64,000 bases of DNA from Kribbella qitaiheensis (lineage in GTDB: Bacteria; Actinomycetota; Actinomycetes; Propionibacteriales; Kribbellaceae). Of this stretch, positions 39,892-49,210 are shown one piece after another; positions within the stretch are counted from its first letter, which is position 1, and each line of letters begins with the position of its first letter. Location of the stretch: assembly GCF_014217565.1 (NCBI RefSeq), contig NZ_CP043661.1, positions 5,208,001-5,272,000 of the forward strand, read 5' to 3'. A program made the position numbers and the translations under genes. The notes under the pieces are model-generated. The model made no database searches and was not told the DNA's origin. It was given only the letters and a program-made list of their open reading frames with translations.

Positions 39892-40442
39892 CGGCAGTGG
39901 TCCTGTCGCTGGCGGCGGTCGGCTTCATGCTGGCCGTCCTGGCGTGGGTACTCAAGGCCGGATCCACCCTCGAGATCGTCATCAGCGCGGTGATGCTGGC
40001 GTGTCTGGTAGCGGTTGGCATCATCCTGCTCGCCGGCGACGGTGTGACGAACTGGCGCGAGGGCTGGTGGAACGTTCTGCTGCTGCTCGCGGGAGGTCTG
40101 GCAGTCACCGGTGGCGGCCCATTGACGACCTCTGTGCTGTCTCTGGTCGACCGGGGCAACACCCGCGCACAGTCGACCCAGAAAGCCGGTGAGGTACTGC
40201 GTGGTGGCGCTCTGATCGGAGCGCTCGAGCGCGGCGCCATCTACGCGTCGATGGTGGCCGGATTCCCTGAGGGGCTGGCAATCGTGCTGGCGATCAAAGG
40301 GCTGGCCCGGTACCCCGAACTGCGGAGTCCGGACCAGCCGGCGTCGGTGACGCCGCAGGCGGTGGCGGAGCGATTCATCATCGGCACCTTCACCAGCGTG
40401 CTGTGGTCCGTGGCCTGCGCGGGTCTGGTGCTGTCCCGCTAG
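39888..40442 (+). CDS. Membrane protein coupled to the SatD-like gene
   Basis: 184 residues with about five hydrophobic helices (roughly 4-20, 28-49, 60-75, 115-135 and 160-182). The polar loop between the third and fourth contains LVDRGNTRAQSTQKAGEVLRGG. Starts within the SatD-like stop codon. The pattern is commonly annotated only as hypothetical; function unknown. Confidence 0.8.
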   Translation: MTAVVLSLAAVGFMLAVLAWVLKAGSTLEIVISAVMLACLVAVGIILLAGDGVTNWREGWWNVLLLLAGGLAVTGGGPLTTSVLSLVDRGNTRAQSTQKAGEVLRGGALIGALERGAIYASMVAGFPEGLAIVLAIKGLARYPELRSPDQPASVTPQAVAERFIIGTFTSVLWSVACAGLVLSR

Positions 40443-40452
40443 AGCAGTTCGG

Positions 40453-41085
40453 TCAGAGCTTGAGCACGTGGCTGGCGACGATCTTGTCGTGCCAGGTCTG
40501 CTTCTTCTCGTCCCACAGCGGCCAGAGCAGGTCCAGGAAGCAGAGGTTGCTGAGGATGATCCCGGACACCTCGCGGCCCAGGCACCTGCCGACGCCGAGC
40601 GGCTGTCCGGTGCGCACGGCAACCAGTTTGAGGCCGAGAACCTTTTTGCCGATGCTCTGACCCTTGCGGCCCTGCCGGATGATCCGGTTCCAGATGACCA
40701 AGGCGAAGTAGGCCAGGTACGCGACGACCATCACCGTCCGGGCGGAGTCGCTCATCTTCTCCAGGCTGCCGGACATCGCGATCGCGACGACGGCGCCGAT
40801 CGGGATCGGGATGAGCGCGAACAAGCTGTCGATGATCGACGCCCCGACCCGGGATCCCCAGCCGGCCAGCTGACCGCCACCGAGCGGCGCGAAGCCGTAA
40901 CCGCCTTGGTGGTAAGGGTTGTAGCCCGGCCGCGTCGGGTTGTAAGGCTGCAAACCCTGATTGCCACCGGGCTGCCCCGGCGGAAACTGCCCCGGCTGTC
41001 CTGGGGCGAACTGCCCCGGCTGGCCTGGTTGTCGCGGCGGGTGGTCGTCGGACTGTCCCGGGATCGGTGGTCCTTGGTTCGACAT
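40453..41085 (-). CDS. RDD family membrane protein (first)
   Basis: 210 residues. A Pro/Gly/Gln-rich N-terminal third (repeats of PGQPGQF) precedes the RDD domain GWGSRVGASIIDSLFALI with GKKVLGLKLVAVRTGQP. There are about three or four membrane helices, and a C-terminal [16 protein letters not shown] is shared with the second RDD protein. Its ATG overlaps the stop of a 25-codon ORF (TGATG). Function of RDD proteins is largely unknown; some are linked to ion or osmotic stress. Confidence 0.88.
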   Translation of the reverse strand: MSNQGPPIPGQSDDHPPRQPGQPGQFAPGQPGQFPPGQPGGNQGLQPYNPTRPGYNPYHQGGYGFAPLGGGQLAGWGSRVGASIIDSLFALIPIPIGAVVAIAMSGSLEKMSDSARTVMVVAYLAYFALVIWNRIIRQGRKGQSIGKKVLGLKLVAVRTGQPLGVGRCLGREVSGIILSNLCFLDLLWPLWDEKKQTWHDKIVASHVLKL

Positions 41086-41162
41086 CAGATCTTCACCACA
41101 GAGGTATCGAGCGGCGGGCCGTAGTACGGGCTGTCCTGTGGGCCGGTGGGAGGGGTGCTCAC
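41085..41162 (-). CDS. 25-residue small ORF coupled to the RDD gene
   Basis: A GTG start at 41162 has AAAGGAG 5 nt upstream; the product begins VSTPPTGPQDSPYYGPP and ends TSVVKI. Its TGA overlaps the RDD protein's ATG by one base. The good ribosome-binding site and the overlap suggest real translation, perhaps as a coupling leader. Composition resembles the N-terminus of the next RDD protein ([12 protein letters not shown]), so it could instead be a relic of one. Confidence 0.5.
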   Translation of the reverse strand: MSTPPTGPQDSPYYGPPLDTSVVKI

Positions 41163-41263
41163 GGGACTCCTTTCTGTCGCGCCGAGTATTTCGTACTGCG
41201 CGGGAACGCCGGACGCCGTGACCTGGAAGGCCACGGCGTCCGGACTGCGAGCTAGCTGCTACG

Positions 41264-42169
41264 TCAGAGCTTGATGACGTAGGTGTTGTTGATCTTGTCC
41301 GCGAAGGTCTGCTTCTTCTCGTCCCACAGCGGCCACAGGTAGCCGAGGTAACACGGCAGGCCGTCCAGGATGTGCGTCAGTTCGCGCAGGAACGCCTTGC
41401 CTGGGCCGACGTTCTGGCCGGTGTCGGCGGTGACGAGCTTCAGGCCGACAGCCTTCTTGCCCCAGCTCTGGCCGGTCTGGCCCTGCTGGATGATCCGGTT
41501 GTAGACCCAGACGCCGATGCCGATCAGCCAGAACAGCAGTCCGATGATGCTGCTGCCGCCCCCGCTGCCACCGTTGCTGATCGCGTTACCGATCCCGATC
41601 GGGATGCCGTAGATGATCCCGTCGATCAGGAACGCGCCGACCCGGACCGGCCAGGTCGCGAGGTTGCCGCCGACACCGCCGCCGTACCCGTAAGCGCCGT
41701 AGGGCTGCGCGCCGTACGGCTGCTGGCCGTACTGGCCCGGCTGCTGCCCATAAGGCTGCTGGCCGTAGCCGCCCGGCTGACCCGGTGCAGCGCCGCCCTG
41801 GCCGTACTGACCAGGCTGGCCCGGGTACTGCCCCGGCTGCTGGCCGTACTGGCCCGGCTGCTGCCCATACTGCCCAGGCTGCTCCCCGTACTGCGGCTGA
41901 CCGGGCTGGCCGGCCTGCTGCCCGTACTGCCCAGGCTGCTGACCGTACTGGTCAGGCTGCCCGTACTGGCCGGGCTGCTGTCCGTACTGCGGAGGCTGGC
42001 CGTCTTGGGGAGACTGTCCGTACTGCGGAGGCTGGCCGTCTTGGGGAGACTGTCCGTACTGCCCCGGCTGCTGACCGTACTGACCCGGCTGCGGGGGCGT
42101 CTGGTCGGGCTCGCCCGGCTGGTTCGGGTTCTGCGGGTCGAAACCCGGTGGTGGCGTCGGAGTGCTCAC
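41264..42169 (-). CDS. RDD family membrane protein with Gln/Gly/Tyr-rich repeat tail (second)
   Basis: 301 residues. Residues about 25-170 are almost wholly repeats of GQYGQQP type. The RDD domain then follows ([32 protein letters not shown]) with three or four helices and the end [17 protein letters not shown]. The tail composition is prion-like. Part of the repeat is an exact 36-bp DNA duplication near 41981-42052. Paralogue of the neighbouring RDD gene. Confidence 0.9.
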   Translation of the reverse strand: MSTPTPPPGFDPQNPNQPGEPDQTPPQPGQYGQQPGQYGQSPQDGQPPQYGQSPQDGQPPQYGQQPGQYGQPDQYGQQPGQYGQQAGQPGQPQYGEQPGQYGQQPGQYGQQPGQYPGQPGQYGQGGAAPGQPGGYGQQPYGQQPGQYGQQPYGAQPYGAYGYGGGVGGNLATWPVRVGAFLIDGIIYGIPIGIGNAISNGGSGGGSSIIGLLFWLIGIGVWVYNRIIQQGQTGQSWGKKAVGLKLVTADTGQNVGPGKAFLRELTHILDGLPCYLGYLWPLWDEKKQTFADKINNTYVIKL

Positions 42170-42287
42170 GACGGTCCCTTCTTGATGGTTGAGGAGTCAC
42201 TGCAGGCTAGCGATGTTGCGGCTCACCGGCTACGCACCGCTCCGGAGAGTCCGGATCACGGGCACCGGCTCGGGTTACCGTGGTCTC

Positions 42288-42749
42288 ATGTATCCGGCAC
42301 ACCCTATGCGTCCCGGCGGCCAGCCGGAACCAGGCGCACTGCGGACCGGACCGGAGCCGCTCGACCGCCGCGTCCTCGGCCTGGCAGGCACCCTTGCCGG
42401 TGGAGCGGTACTTGCCGGAGTCAACAGCCTCTCCGGCGGCCGGATCGGGCTACCGTGCCCGTTCCACGCGATCACCGGCCTGAACTGCCCGTTCTGCGGC
42501 ACCACGCGGATGGCGGCGGCTTTCCTGCAAGGAGATCCGGCCCGAGCGTGGTCCTTCAACCCACCCATGGCAGTGGTTCTCCCCGTCGTCGCCTTGCTGG
42601 TCGGGTACATGCTGCTGGCATGGACGCTGGAACGCCTAACTCGGTTCCACCTACCTCGCCCTCGTCCTAGCGCGCGCTTGCAACGCGTCGTACCGATGGT
42701 CTTTCTGGTCGTCATGGCTTTGTACGGCGTGCTGCGTAACGTCTTCTGA
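42288..42749 (+). CDS. DUF2752 membrane protein
   Basis: 153 residues. The signature CPFHAITGLNCPFCGTTRM, with its three cysteines, defines DUF2752, followed by membrane helices. The ATG at 42288 has no ribosome-binding site; TACCGT at about 42275 could be a -10 box giving a leaderless message. Function unknown. Confidence 0.9.
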   Translation: MYPAHPMRPGGQPEPGALRTGPEPLDRRVLGLAGTLAGGAVLAGVNSLSGGRIGLPCPFHAITGLNCPFCGTTRMAAAFLQGDPARAWSFNPPMAVVLPVVALLVGYMLLAWTLERLTRFHLPRPRPSARLQRVVPMVFLVVMALYGVLRNVF

Positions 42750-42954
42750 GATACTGCGTCCCCTCGCGCGTGCTCCTGCATCGCCCGCTCCCACCCACCC
42801 CGCGTCGCGGCTCCTTCGTCGCCGCTTCCTCAAATGAAGGCCGGCTGGCTCCGCGAGTACGCGGATCGTGTGGGAGCGAGATTTGAGCGTTGCCCCGGGC
42901 ATCGATCGCTATTTGGGCGACCCAGCAAGCAATCGCTTGTTGGGTAGAGGTTCA

Positions 42955-43140
42955 CGCGTCGCGACGCAAGGAGCGGCGTATGTGGGTAGGGGAGAGCTGC
43001 GACGCAGGAGCAGCGCGGGGATTGTCCCGCGCGAGGCAGGTAGACCGATCGCCTTAATCAGCCGCGACGCAGGAGCAGGCGTCCCCCGCGGGGTGGAGCT
43101 GCGACGGAGGAGCAGCGTGGGGCTGCTCCTCCGTAGTACC
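42955..43140. repeat. Degenerate tandem repeats of GCTGCGACGCAGGAGCAGCG type
   Basis: Four related units start near 42958, 43005, 43063 and 43107, separated by variable spacers that contain further hairpins (for example CGGAGGAGCAGC ... GCTGCTCCTCCG at 43115-43136). They fill part of the 400-bp gap between DUF2752 and pstB; the rest of that gap holds nothing I recognise. The final hairpin may terminate the pst operon. Confidence 0.65.
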
Positions 43141-43151
43141 AAGCAGAAACC

Positions 43152-43928
43152 TCAGCCGAAGCGGCCGGTGATGTAGTCCTCAGTGGCCTTCTCGTTGGGG
43201 TTGGAGAAGATCTGCTTGGTCGGCCCCATCTCGATCAGCCGACCGGGCTTGCCGGTGGCGGCGAGGTTGAAGAAGGCGGTCTGGTCGGAGACGCGGGCCG
43301 CTTGCTGCATGTTGTGGGTGACGATGACGACGGTAAAGCGGTCCTTGAGCTTCTCGATCAGGTCCTCGATCGCGAGGGTGGAGATCGGGTCGAGGGCCGA
43401 GCAGGGCTCGTCCATCAGGATCACCTCGGGCTCGACCGCGATCGCGCGGGCGATGCACAGTCGCTGCTGCTGGCCGCCGGACAGGCCGGAGCCGGGCTTG
43501 TCGAGCCGGTCCTTGACCTCGTTCCAGAGGTTCGCGCTCTTGAGTGAGGCCTCGACGACCTCGGTGAGCTTCTTGCGATCCTTGACCCCGTTGAGCTTCA
43601 GCCCGGACGCGACGTTGTCGAAGATCGACATGGTCGGGAACGGGTTCGGCCGCTGGAACACCATGCCGACCACGCGACGGACGGCGACCGGGTCGATCCC
43701 CGGGGCGTACAGGTCCTGGTCGTCGAGCACGACCTTGCCCTCGACGCGGGCACCAGGGATCACCTCGTGCATCCGGTTCAGGGTGCGCAGGTAAGTGGAC
43801 TTGCCGCAGCCGGACGGGCCGATGAAGGCCGTGACGGACCGGGGCTCGATCGTCATGGACACGTCTTCGACGGCCTTGAAGTCCCCGTAGTAGACGTTGA
43901 GGCCGCTGACCTCGATGCGTTTCGCCAT
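43152..43928 (-). CDS. pstB: Phosphate ABC transporter ATP-binding protein PstB
   Basis: 258 residues: Walker [10 protein letters not shown] (37-45), signature LSGGQQQR (149-156), Walker B VILMDEP (169-175) and the H-loop [22 protein letters not shown] after the Q-loop is specific to PstB. It powers high-affinity phosphate import through PstC/PstA. Last gene of pstSCAB, 20 bp after pstA. Confidence 0.98.
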   Translation of the reverse strand: MAKRIEVSGLNVYYGDFKAVEDVSMTIEPRSVTAFIGPSGCGKSTYLRTLNRMHEVIPGARVEGKVVLDDQDLYAPGIDPVAVRRVVGMVFQRPNPFPTMSIFDNVASGLKLNGVKDRKKLTEVVEASLKSANLWNEVKDRLDKPGSGLSGGQQQRLCIARAIAVEPEVILMDEPCSALDPISTLAIEDLIEKLKDRFTVVIVTHNMQQAARVSDQTAFFNLAATGKPGRLIEMGPTKQIFSNPNEKATEDYITGRFG

Positions 43929-43948
43929 ATCGACTCAGAACCTCTCGA

Positions 43949-44872
43949 CTATTTGGACTTGATGGTGCTGAACCGCGCGATGGTGCGGGCCAGGATGTTG
44001 AGCAGAAGGACCAGCAGGATCAACGTGAGCGCCGCCGCCCAGACCCGGTCCGCGGCCGGCTGCAGCGCCAGTTCGGTCCGGTCCTGGTTGATCATCGTCG
44101 GCAGTGCGCCCATGAACCCGTCGAACGGGTTGAGGTTGATGTTCTTGGAGTAGCCGACCAGGATCAGCAGCGGCGCGGTCTCACCCATCACCCTGGCCAG
44201 GCCGAGCATCACGCCGGTGATGATGCCGCCGAACGCGGTCGGGATGACGACCTTGAGGATCGTCTTCCACTTCGGTACGCCGAGCGCGTACGACGCCTCG
44301 CGCAGCTCGTCCGGGACGAGTTTGAGCATCTCCTCGGTGGAGCGCAGGACGACCGGCAACATCAGCAGGACCAGCGCCAGCGAGACCGCGAACCCGACCC
44401 GGTTGAAGCCGAGCACGGTGATCCAGACGGCGTAGATGAACAGTGCCGCGACGATCGACGGGACACCGGTGAGGATGTCGATGGTGAAGCTGACCACCTT
44501 GGCGGCCTTGGTGCCCTTGCCGTACTCGACCAGGTAGACCGCGCCGAGGATGGCGATCGGTACTGCGATCAGCGTCGTCATCAGCGACATGATCAGCGTG
44601 CCCATGATCGCGTGGTACGCGCCGCCGCCGACCCGGCGTACGGTCACGCCTCGCTGCGACTGGCTCCACCAGTTCGGGTCGAGCAGCAGGTGGTAGCCCT
44701 TGCTCACCACGGTCCACAGGATCCACACCAACGGGACCAGGGCGACCAGGAAACAAAGGATGATCAGCACGGTGGCCAGGGTGTTCCGGAACGCCCTCGC
44801 GCCGGACTTGCCGGTCAGATCGAGAGCCTTGCCGTCGTACGCCGGCCGGTTGGCGGCGAGAATGGTGGTCAC
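43949..44872 (-). CDS. pstA: Phosphate ABC transporter permease PstA
   Basis: 307 residues with six membrane helices and the inner-membrane component loop EASYALGVPKWKTILKVV, the EAA motif that docks on PstB. The start overlaps the pstC stop by four bases, so the two permeases are translated in coupling. Confidence 0.97.
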   Translation of the reverse strand: MTTILAANRPAYDGKALDLTGKSGARAFRNTLATVLIILCFLVALVPLVWILWTVVSKGYHLLLDPNWWSQSQRGVTVRRVGGGAYHAIMGTLIMSLMTTLIAVPIAILGAVYLVEYGKGTKAAKVVSFTIDILTGVPSIVAALFIYAVWITVLGFNRVGFAVSLALVLLMLPVVLRSTEEMLKLVPDELREASYALGVPKWKTILKVVIPTAFGGIITGVMLGLARVMGETAPLLILVGYSKNINLNPFDGFMGALPTMINQDRTELALQPAADRVWAAALTLILLVLLLNILARTIARFSTIKSK

Positions 44873-45933
44873 GGAGTCGCTCCTTCGAGGGCCCGGTCGG
44901 AGTCGCCGACCCGGCGGACCTTGCGTGGGCGCTTACCGCCCGGCGTACTGCGCGCGACGATGATCCGCGCGGCCGAGTTGACCAGGAAGGTCACCACGAA
45001 CAGCACCAGACCGGCCGCGATGTAGGCACCGGTCTTCTCCGGCGAATCGAACTCGGCGGCATTGTTGGCGATCTTCGAGGCGAACGTCTCGCCGCCGGCG
45101 AAGATCGACGAGTTCCACGGATCGTTGCCGTTCGGCACCGACAGGATGATTAGTACGGCGATGGTCTCGCCGAGCGCGCGGCCGAGGCCGAGCATCGAGG
45201 CGCTGACCACACCGGAGCGCCCGTACGGCAGCACTGCCATCCGGATCATTTCCCAGCGGGTGGCGCCGAGGGCCAGGGCGCCTTCGCGGTGCGTGACCGG
45301 GGTCTGAGCGAAGATCTCCCGGCTGATCGCGGTGACCACCGGCAGGATCATGATCGCCAGCACCACCGACGCGGTGAACACGACGCCGAGGTCCTCGCTG
45401 GCCGGCTTCTTGAACAGCGGCAGCCAGCCGAGCGCGTCGGCGAGTCTGTCGATCACCGGCCGCAGGATCGGCGCGAAGAACAGGATGCCCCAAAGGCCGT
45501 AGATGATCGACGGGACCGCAGCCAGCAGGTCGACCGCGTGCGCGACCGGTGTGGCCAGCCGCTTCGGCGCGTAGTACGTGGTGAACAAGGCGACGCCGAC
45601 CGCGATCGGGACTGCGATGAGCATCGCGATCACCGAGCTGATCAGCGTCGTGTAGAAGAGCGCCGCGATACCGAACTTCGACTGCGCGCCACCTGGCTCC
45701 CAGATCCGGGAGAATAGGAAGCTGCTCTTGTCGTCGGCCAGCGCCGGGATCGCCAGCGCGAGCAGGAAGATACCGACGAAGGCGACGATCAGGACCACCA
45801 GCCCGCCGGATCCGCGCGCGAGCCCGGCGAAGAGTCTGTCGCCGAGATGTCCGACCGGCCCCAGGTCGAGTTTCTTCGCCGGTGGACGATCGGTCGGCCG
45901 GTCGGGCGGTGCCGTGCCGTATGTACTACTCAT
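44869..45933 (-). CDS. pstC: Phosphate ABC transporter permease PstC
   Basis: 354 residues. A hydrophilic Pro-rich N-terminus is followed by six membrane helices and the EAA-type loop EGALALGATRWEMIRMAVLP. IFAQTPVTHREG precedes it as in other PstC proteins. Second gene of the operon, 99 bp after pstS. Confidence 0.97.
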   Translation of the reverse strand: MSSTYGTAPPDRPTDRPPAKKLDLGPVGHLGDRLFAGLARGSGGLVVLIVAFVGIFLLALAIPALADDKSSFLFSRIWEPGGAQSKFGIAALFYTTLISSVIAMLIAVPIAVGVALFTTYYAPKRLATPVAHAVDLLAAVPSIIYGLWGILFFAPILRPVIDRLADALGWLPLFKKPASEDLGVVFTASVVLAIMILPVVTAISREIFAQTPVTHREGALALGATRWEMIRMAVLPYGRSGVVSASMLGLGRALGETIAVLIILSVPNGNDPWNSSIFAGGETFASKIANNAAEFDSPEKTGAYIAAGLVLFVVTFLVNSAARIIVARSTPGGKRPRKVRRVGDSDRALEGATP

Positions 45934-46032
45934 GGGTGCTGCTCCAAGCGCCTGAGTCGATGGCTTACGAGGCGAAGCCCCGGCCGCGTGAACCGGCCGA
46001 GGCTTGCCTCACGACGTACTGCGGTATTCAGA

Positions 46033-47172
46033 TCAGCTGATCGACTGGATGGCAGCGTCGACCTTGGTCCGCAGCTCCTCCGGGAGCGGCGCGTAGTGCA
46101 GGTCGGTCAGCGCACCCTGGCCGTCGGCGCCGGCGAAGTAGGTCAGGAAGCTCTTCACCAGTGCGGTCTTCTCGGCGGTCAGGCCCTTGCTGCAGGCGAT
46201 CTCGTAGGTGGCCAGGATGATCGGGTAGGTGCCCGCAGCCTTGGTCGTGTAGTCGAGCTTCAGTGACAGGTCGGTGCCGGTACCGGCGGGCTTGGCCGCG
46301 GCGAGCGCCTTCGAGGCGGAGTCGGCGGTCAGCTCGACCGGGGCGCCGGAGCCGTTGTCGATCTGCGCGATGCCGAGCTTGTTGTCGACCGCGTAGGACC
46401 ACTCGACGTAGGTGATCGAGTTCTTGGTGCTCTTGACGCCCTCGGCCACACCGGCCGACTTCTCCTTGCCGGCACCCGTACCGGTCCACTTCTTGGCCGG
46501 CTTACCGGTCCAGGCGCCTTCGCCGGCGGCGGCGAGGTACTTGGTGAAGTTCTCGGTGGTGCCGGACTCGTCCGAGCGGAAGAAGACCGAGATCGGAGTC
46601 GACGGCAGCTTCGCGCCGGCGTTCAGCTTGGCGATCGCCGGGTCGTTCCAGGTCTTGACGGTGCCCTGGAAGATCTTGGCGGCGGTCGCGCCGTCGAGGA
46701 CCAGCTTGTCCAGGCCATCGACGTTGTAGGCGATGCTGATCGGGCCGACCACCATCGGCAGGTTCAGCGCCGGGCTGCCCTGGCAGCGCTTGGCCGCGGC
46801 GGCCGCCTCGGTCTCGCCACCGTCGGTGGAAACGGTCTTCAGCGCGGAGTCCGAACCGGCGAAATCGACCTGGCCGGCCTTGAACTGCTTGATGCCCGCG
46901 CCCGAACCGGTCGCGTTGTAGTTCACCGAGACATCGGCGCATTTCTCGTTGTACTTGGAGATGACTTCTTCGATGGCGTTCTTCTGCGCCGTGGAGCCCT
47001 CGGCGTTCAGGGTGCCCTTCGGGCAGTCGCCGCCTCCGGTGGAGGTCGAGGTGGAGCTCGACGGGTTCGAGGAGCCCGACGGCTCCGGGTCACTGCCACA
47101 GGCGCTCAGAGCGAGGACGCCGAGGGATGCCACGGCGACGGTGCCGACGCGGAGCAGGCGATTGACGGACAC
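46033..47172 (-). CDS. pstS: Phosphate-binding lipoprotein PstS
   Basis: 379 residues. Signal peptide with lipobox at C25 (LALSACGS), then a Ser/Thr-rich spacer and the phosphate-binding fold: GSTAQKNAIEE, NYNATGSGAGIKQF, DFAGSDSAL and RSDESGTTENF are the phosphate-cradling loops. Anchored outside the membrane, it delivers phosphate to PstCA. A PHO box stands about 80-100 bp upstream, implying PhoP control. Confidence 0.98.
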   Translation of the reverse strand: MSVNRLLRVGTVAVASLGVLALSACGSDPEPSGSSNPSSSTSTSTGGGDCPKGTLNAEGSTAQKNAIEEVISKYNEKCADVSVNYNATGSGAGIKQFKAGQVDFAGSDSALKTVSTDGGETEAAAAAKRCQGSPALNLPMVVGPISIAYNVDGLDKLVLDGATAAKIFQGTVKTWNDPAIAKLNAGAKLPSTPISVFFRSDESGTTENFTKYLAAAGEGAWTGKPAKKWTGTGAGKEKSAGVAEGVKSTKNSITYVEWSYAVDNKLGIAQIDNGSGAPVELTADSASKALAAAKPAGTGTDLSLKLDYTTKAAGTYPIILATYEIACSKGLTAEKTALVKSFLTYFAGADGQGALTDLHYAPLPEELRTKVDAAIQSIS

Positions 47173-47252
47173 GAGAGTGTTGCCCTTCTGCGGGATTCAG
47201 ACTTCTTGAACTTCCACAAAAGGTAGGGAGAGCAAGTGACCGGGTGGTCCGT

Positions 47253-47274
47253 CGCGGGTGAACGACCGGTGAAC
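47253..47274 (-). promoter_or_regulatory. PHO box of the pst operon
   Basis: On the minus strand, GTTCACCGGTC is followed directly by GTTCACCCGCG: two adjacent 11-bp direct repeats matching the PhoP-binding consensus known from Streptomyces. A candidate -10 box (TACCTT) lies about 27 bp downstream, ahead of pstS. Confidence 0.85.
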
Positions 47275-47327
47275 GGTTCCGGTAGCCCTGACGACGGCTG
47301 GCATGCCGCCAAGCGGCTATCAGATGA

Positions 47328-47352
47328 ACTGAGTTAGGAGCGCTAACTCAGT
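47328..47352 (-). terminator. 10-bp palindromic hairpin after the secreted repeat protein
   Basis: ACTGAGTTAG (47328-47337) and CTAACTCAGT (47343-47352) pair perfectly around GAGCG. It lies 40 bp past the stop of the secreted protein and upstream of the pst PHO box, so it insulates the two units. Confidence 0.6.
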
Positions 47353-47391
47353 GTCACCTGAAACACTCGTTGGTCACGTTCCGATGTCGAA

Positions 47392-49084
47392 TCAGCGCAC
47401 GGTCAGCGCCATCGTTCCCGTGGTGATGCCGCCGATGACCAGGCCGTTGAAGGTCGATGACGGTACTACGAAGCGGCACGCGTAGCTGCCGCGCGGAGGC
47501 GAAGGGAAGGTGAATTGGCCGGCGCCGTTCCCGACATAGACCCACTTGACCGAGACCCAGGCCTTGCCGTCCCACTTCTGCAACGTGGTCCGGACGTTGT
47601 TGGCCGGGCCGAGCCGGATGCTCGCCACCGCCTGCTTGACGCCCGTGGGGCTCGTCGTACTGACGACCTTCGCCGAGTTCAGCTTGTACTTCGTGGTGAA
47701 GTTCGCGGTCGGCGTCGCGCCCTCGAAGGCGCTCCCGGTGTCGGTGCCGGCCAAGGCGTCGTTGGAAACCGACGGCGCCAGCACTCGGTACTGGCGGGCG
47801 CCGATCGCGATGAAGGAGGCCTGGAAGGCGCCCGTCGCGTCCGGCCAGATGTTGGTGTCGACGGTGGCCCAGGCAGCACTCGAGCTGTTACGCGTCTGCA
47901 GCACGAGAGGCTGCGACCTGGGCGACCGGCGGACCGGCACCGGCTGACCTGCAGTACAGGCTCCTGCCGTGAGTACCTCGGCCTTGCCGCGCACGTGGAT
48001 CAGGTCACCGAACACGGAAGTGGTCGGGAAGGAAATCAGCCCGGCCGTGAACTGGCCGACCTGGTCGGGCCAGTGGTCCCAGCCCATTCCTCGGTCGTCC
48101 GGGTCGACACCCGGTAGGGGAGGGAGTGCGCCGGCAGGGTCGTGGTCACCTTCTGTCCGGGGACCGCCGGGAGTTCTTGCCAATCGCAACCAACTGGCGC
48201 GCTGACGAGCGGGCGGGAGTTGTAAGGCAACGGAAGGTCAAGCGGGTCCGCGGGGGTGTCGTCCGAGCTCGTGACGATGTTCCAGCTCATCTTGAGCGTG
48301 CCGCCGGTGCTGGGCTGGGTTTGCAGGGTCGGCCGTGGCTTACCTGCCGCGCAGGCGCCGGGGCGGACCAGTTCGAGCTTGCCCTTCAGGGTGAGGGTCT
48401 GGTTGAAATTGGCGACGGACGGCAGGCTCAACGGCGTGACCGCCTGGCTGTCGATCTCCCAGGTCTCAACGCTGTCGCTGTTGCCCCACTCCTCGTTCGA
48501 CCGGAAGCGCAGCTGGTGCGGCCGCGGCCGGTTGGCCATCGTCGTCGCGACGGTCGAGCCGGTCAGGTTGCCGACCTGCTGCCAGTCGCAACCGGTCGGG
48601 GTACTGACCAGCGGTCCACCCAGATGAGAGATCGGCAGGTCGAGTGGATCCGTCGCGTCGTCAGGGGTGCCGGTGTAGATCCAGGTCAACCCGAGCGTGC
48701 CGTCGGTGTTCGGCCGCAGCTCCTGGATGTAGCCGTCGAAGCGCAGGTCCGTGTCGAAGACTGCCGATGAGCCGACCAAGGTGTTCCAGGGCGAGGTGAT
48801 CGCCCGCACGTCGATCCGGAGGCGCTCGCTGGTCGGGAAGGCGCTGACAGGGATGTCGACGGTCTCTGGCGCGGCCGCGCCGATCGTCACGGTGTGCGCA
48901 GGGCTGCCATGCAGCATCACCTGGAGTCGTTCGCCTTGTCGTCGGCGGGTCAGGCCACCCGGACGGCCTTGTGCGTGGCGTCGGCCCAGGCGATGGTGAC
49001 CACTCCATCGGCGGCATGGGCCGGTACGGCGGTCAGTGTGGCGGCCAGCAGGCTCAGGGACAGTGCTGCGGCGGACTTGCGCAT
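47392..49084 (-). pseudogene. Secreted repeat protein of unknown function, two frameshifts
   Basis: The ATG at 49084 starts a clear signal peptide (SLLAATLTAVPAHAADG). The frame breaks near 48953 (one base missing at GGCC) and again near 48078 (one base missing at CCC). Repaired, the product is about 565 residues. It contains at least two related modules, each with DPLDLP ... GCDWQ and a beta-rich segment (LKGKLELVRPGAC and VRGKAEVLTAGAC), suggesting Ig-like or beta-sandwich domains. No enzyme motif is seen. I infer an extracellular binding or surface protein. Confidence 0.65.
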
Positions 49085-49210
49085 GGTGAGAACCCCCAGG
49101 GAGTAAGGCCTGGCGATCACCCCTGTCGCCAGCGTCGGCTGGAACCTAGCGCACGGGTCCGACAAATCGGTAAATGATTGCAGCTTGTTGCAGCGGACCG
49201 GCGGACGCGA

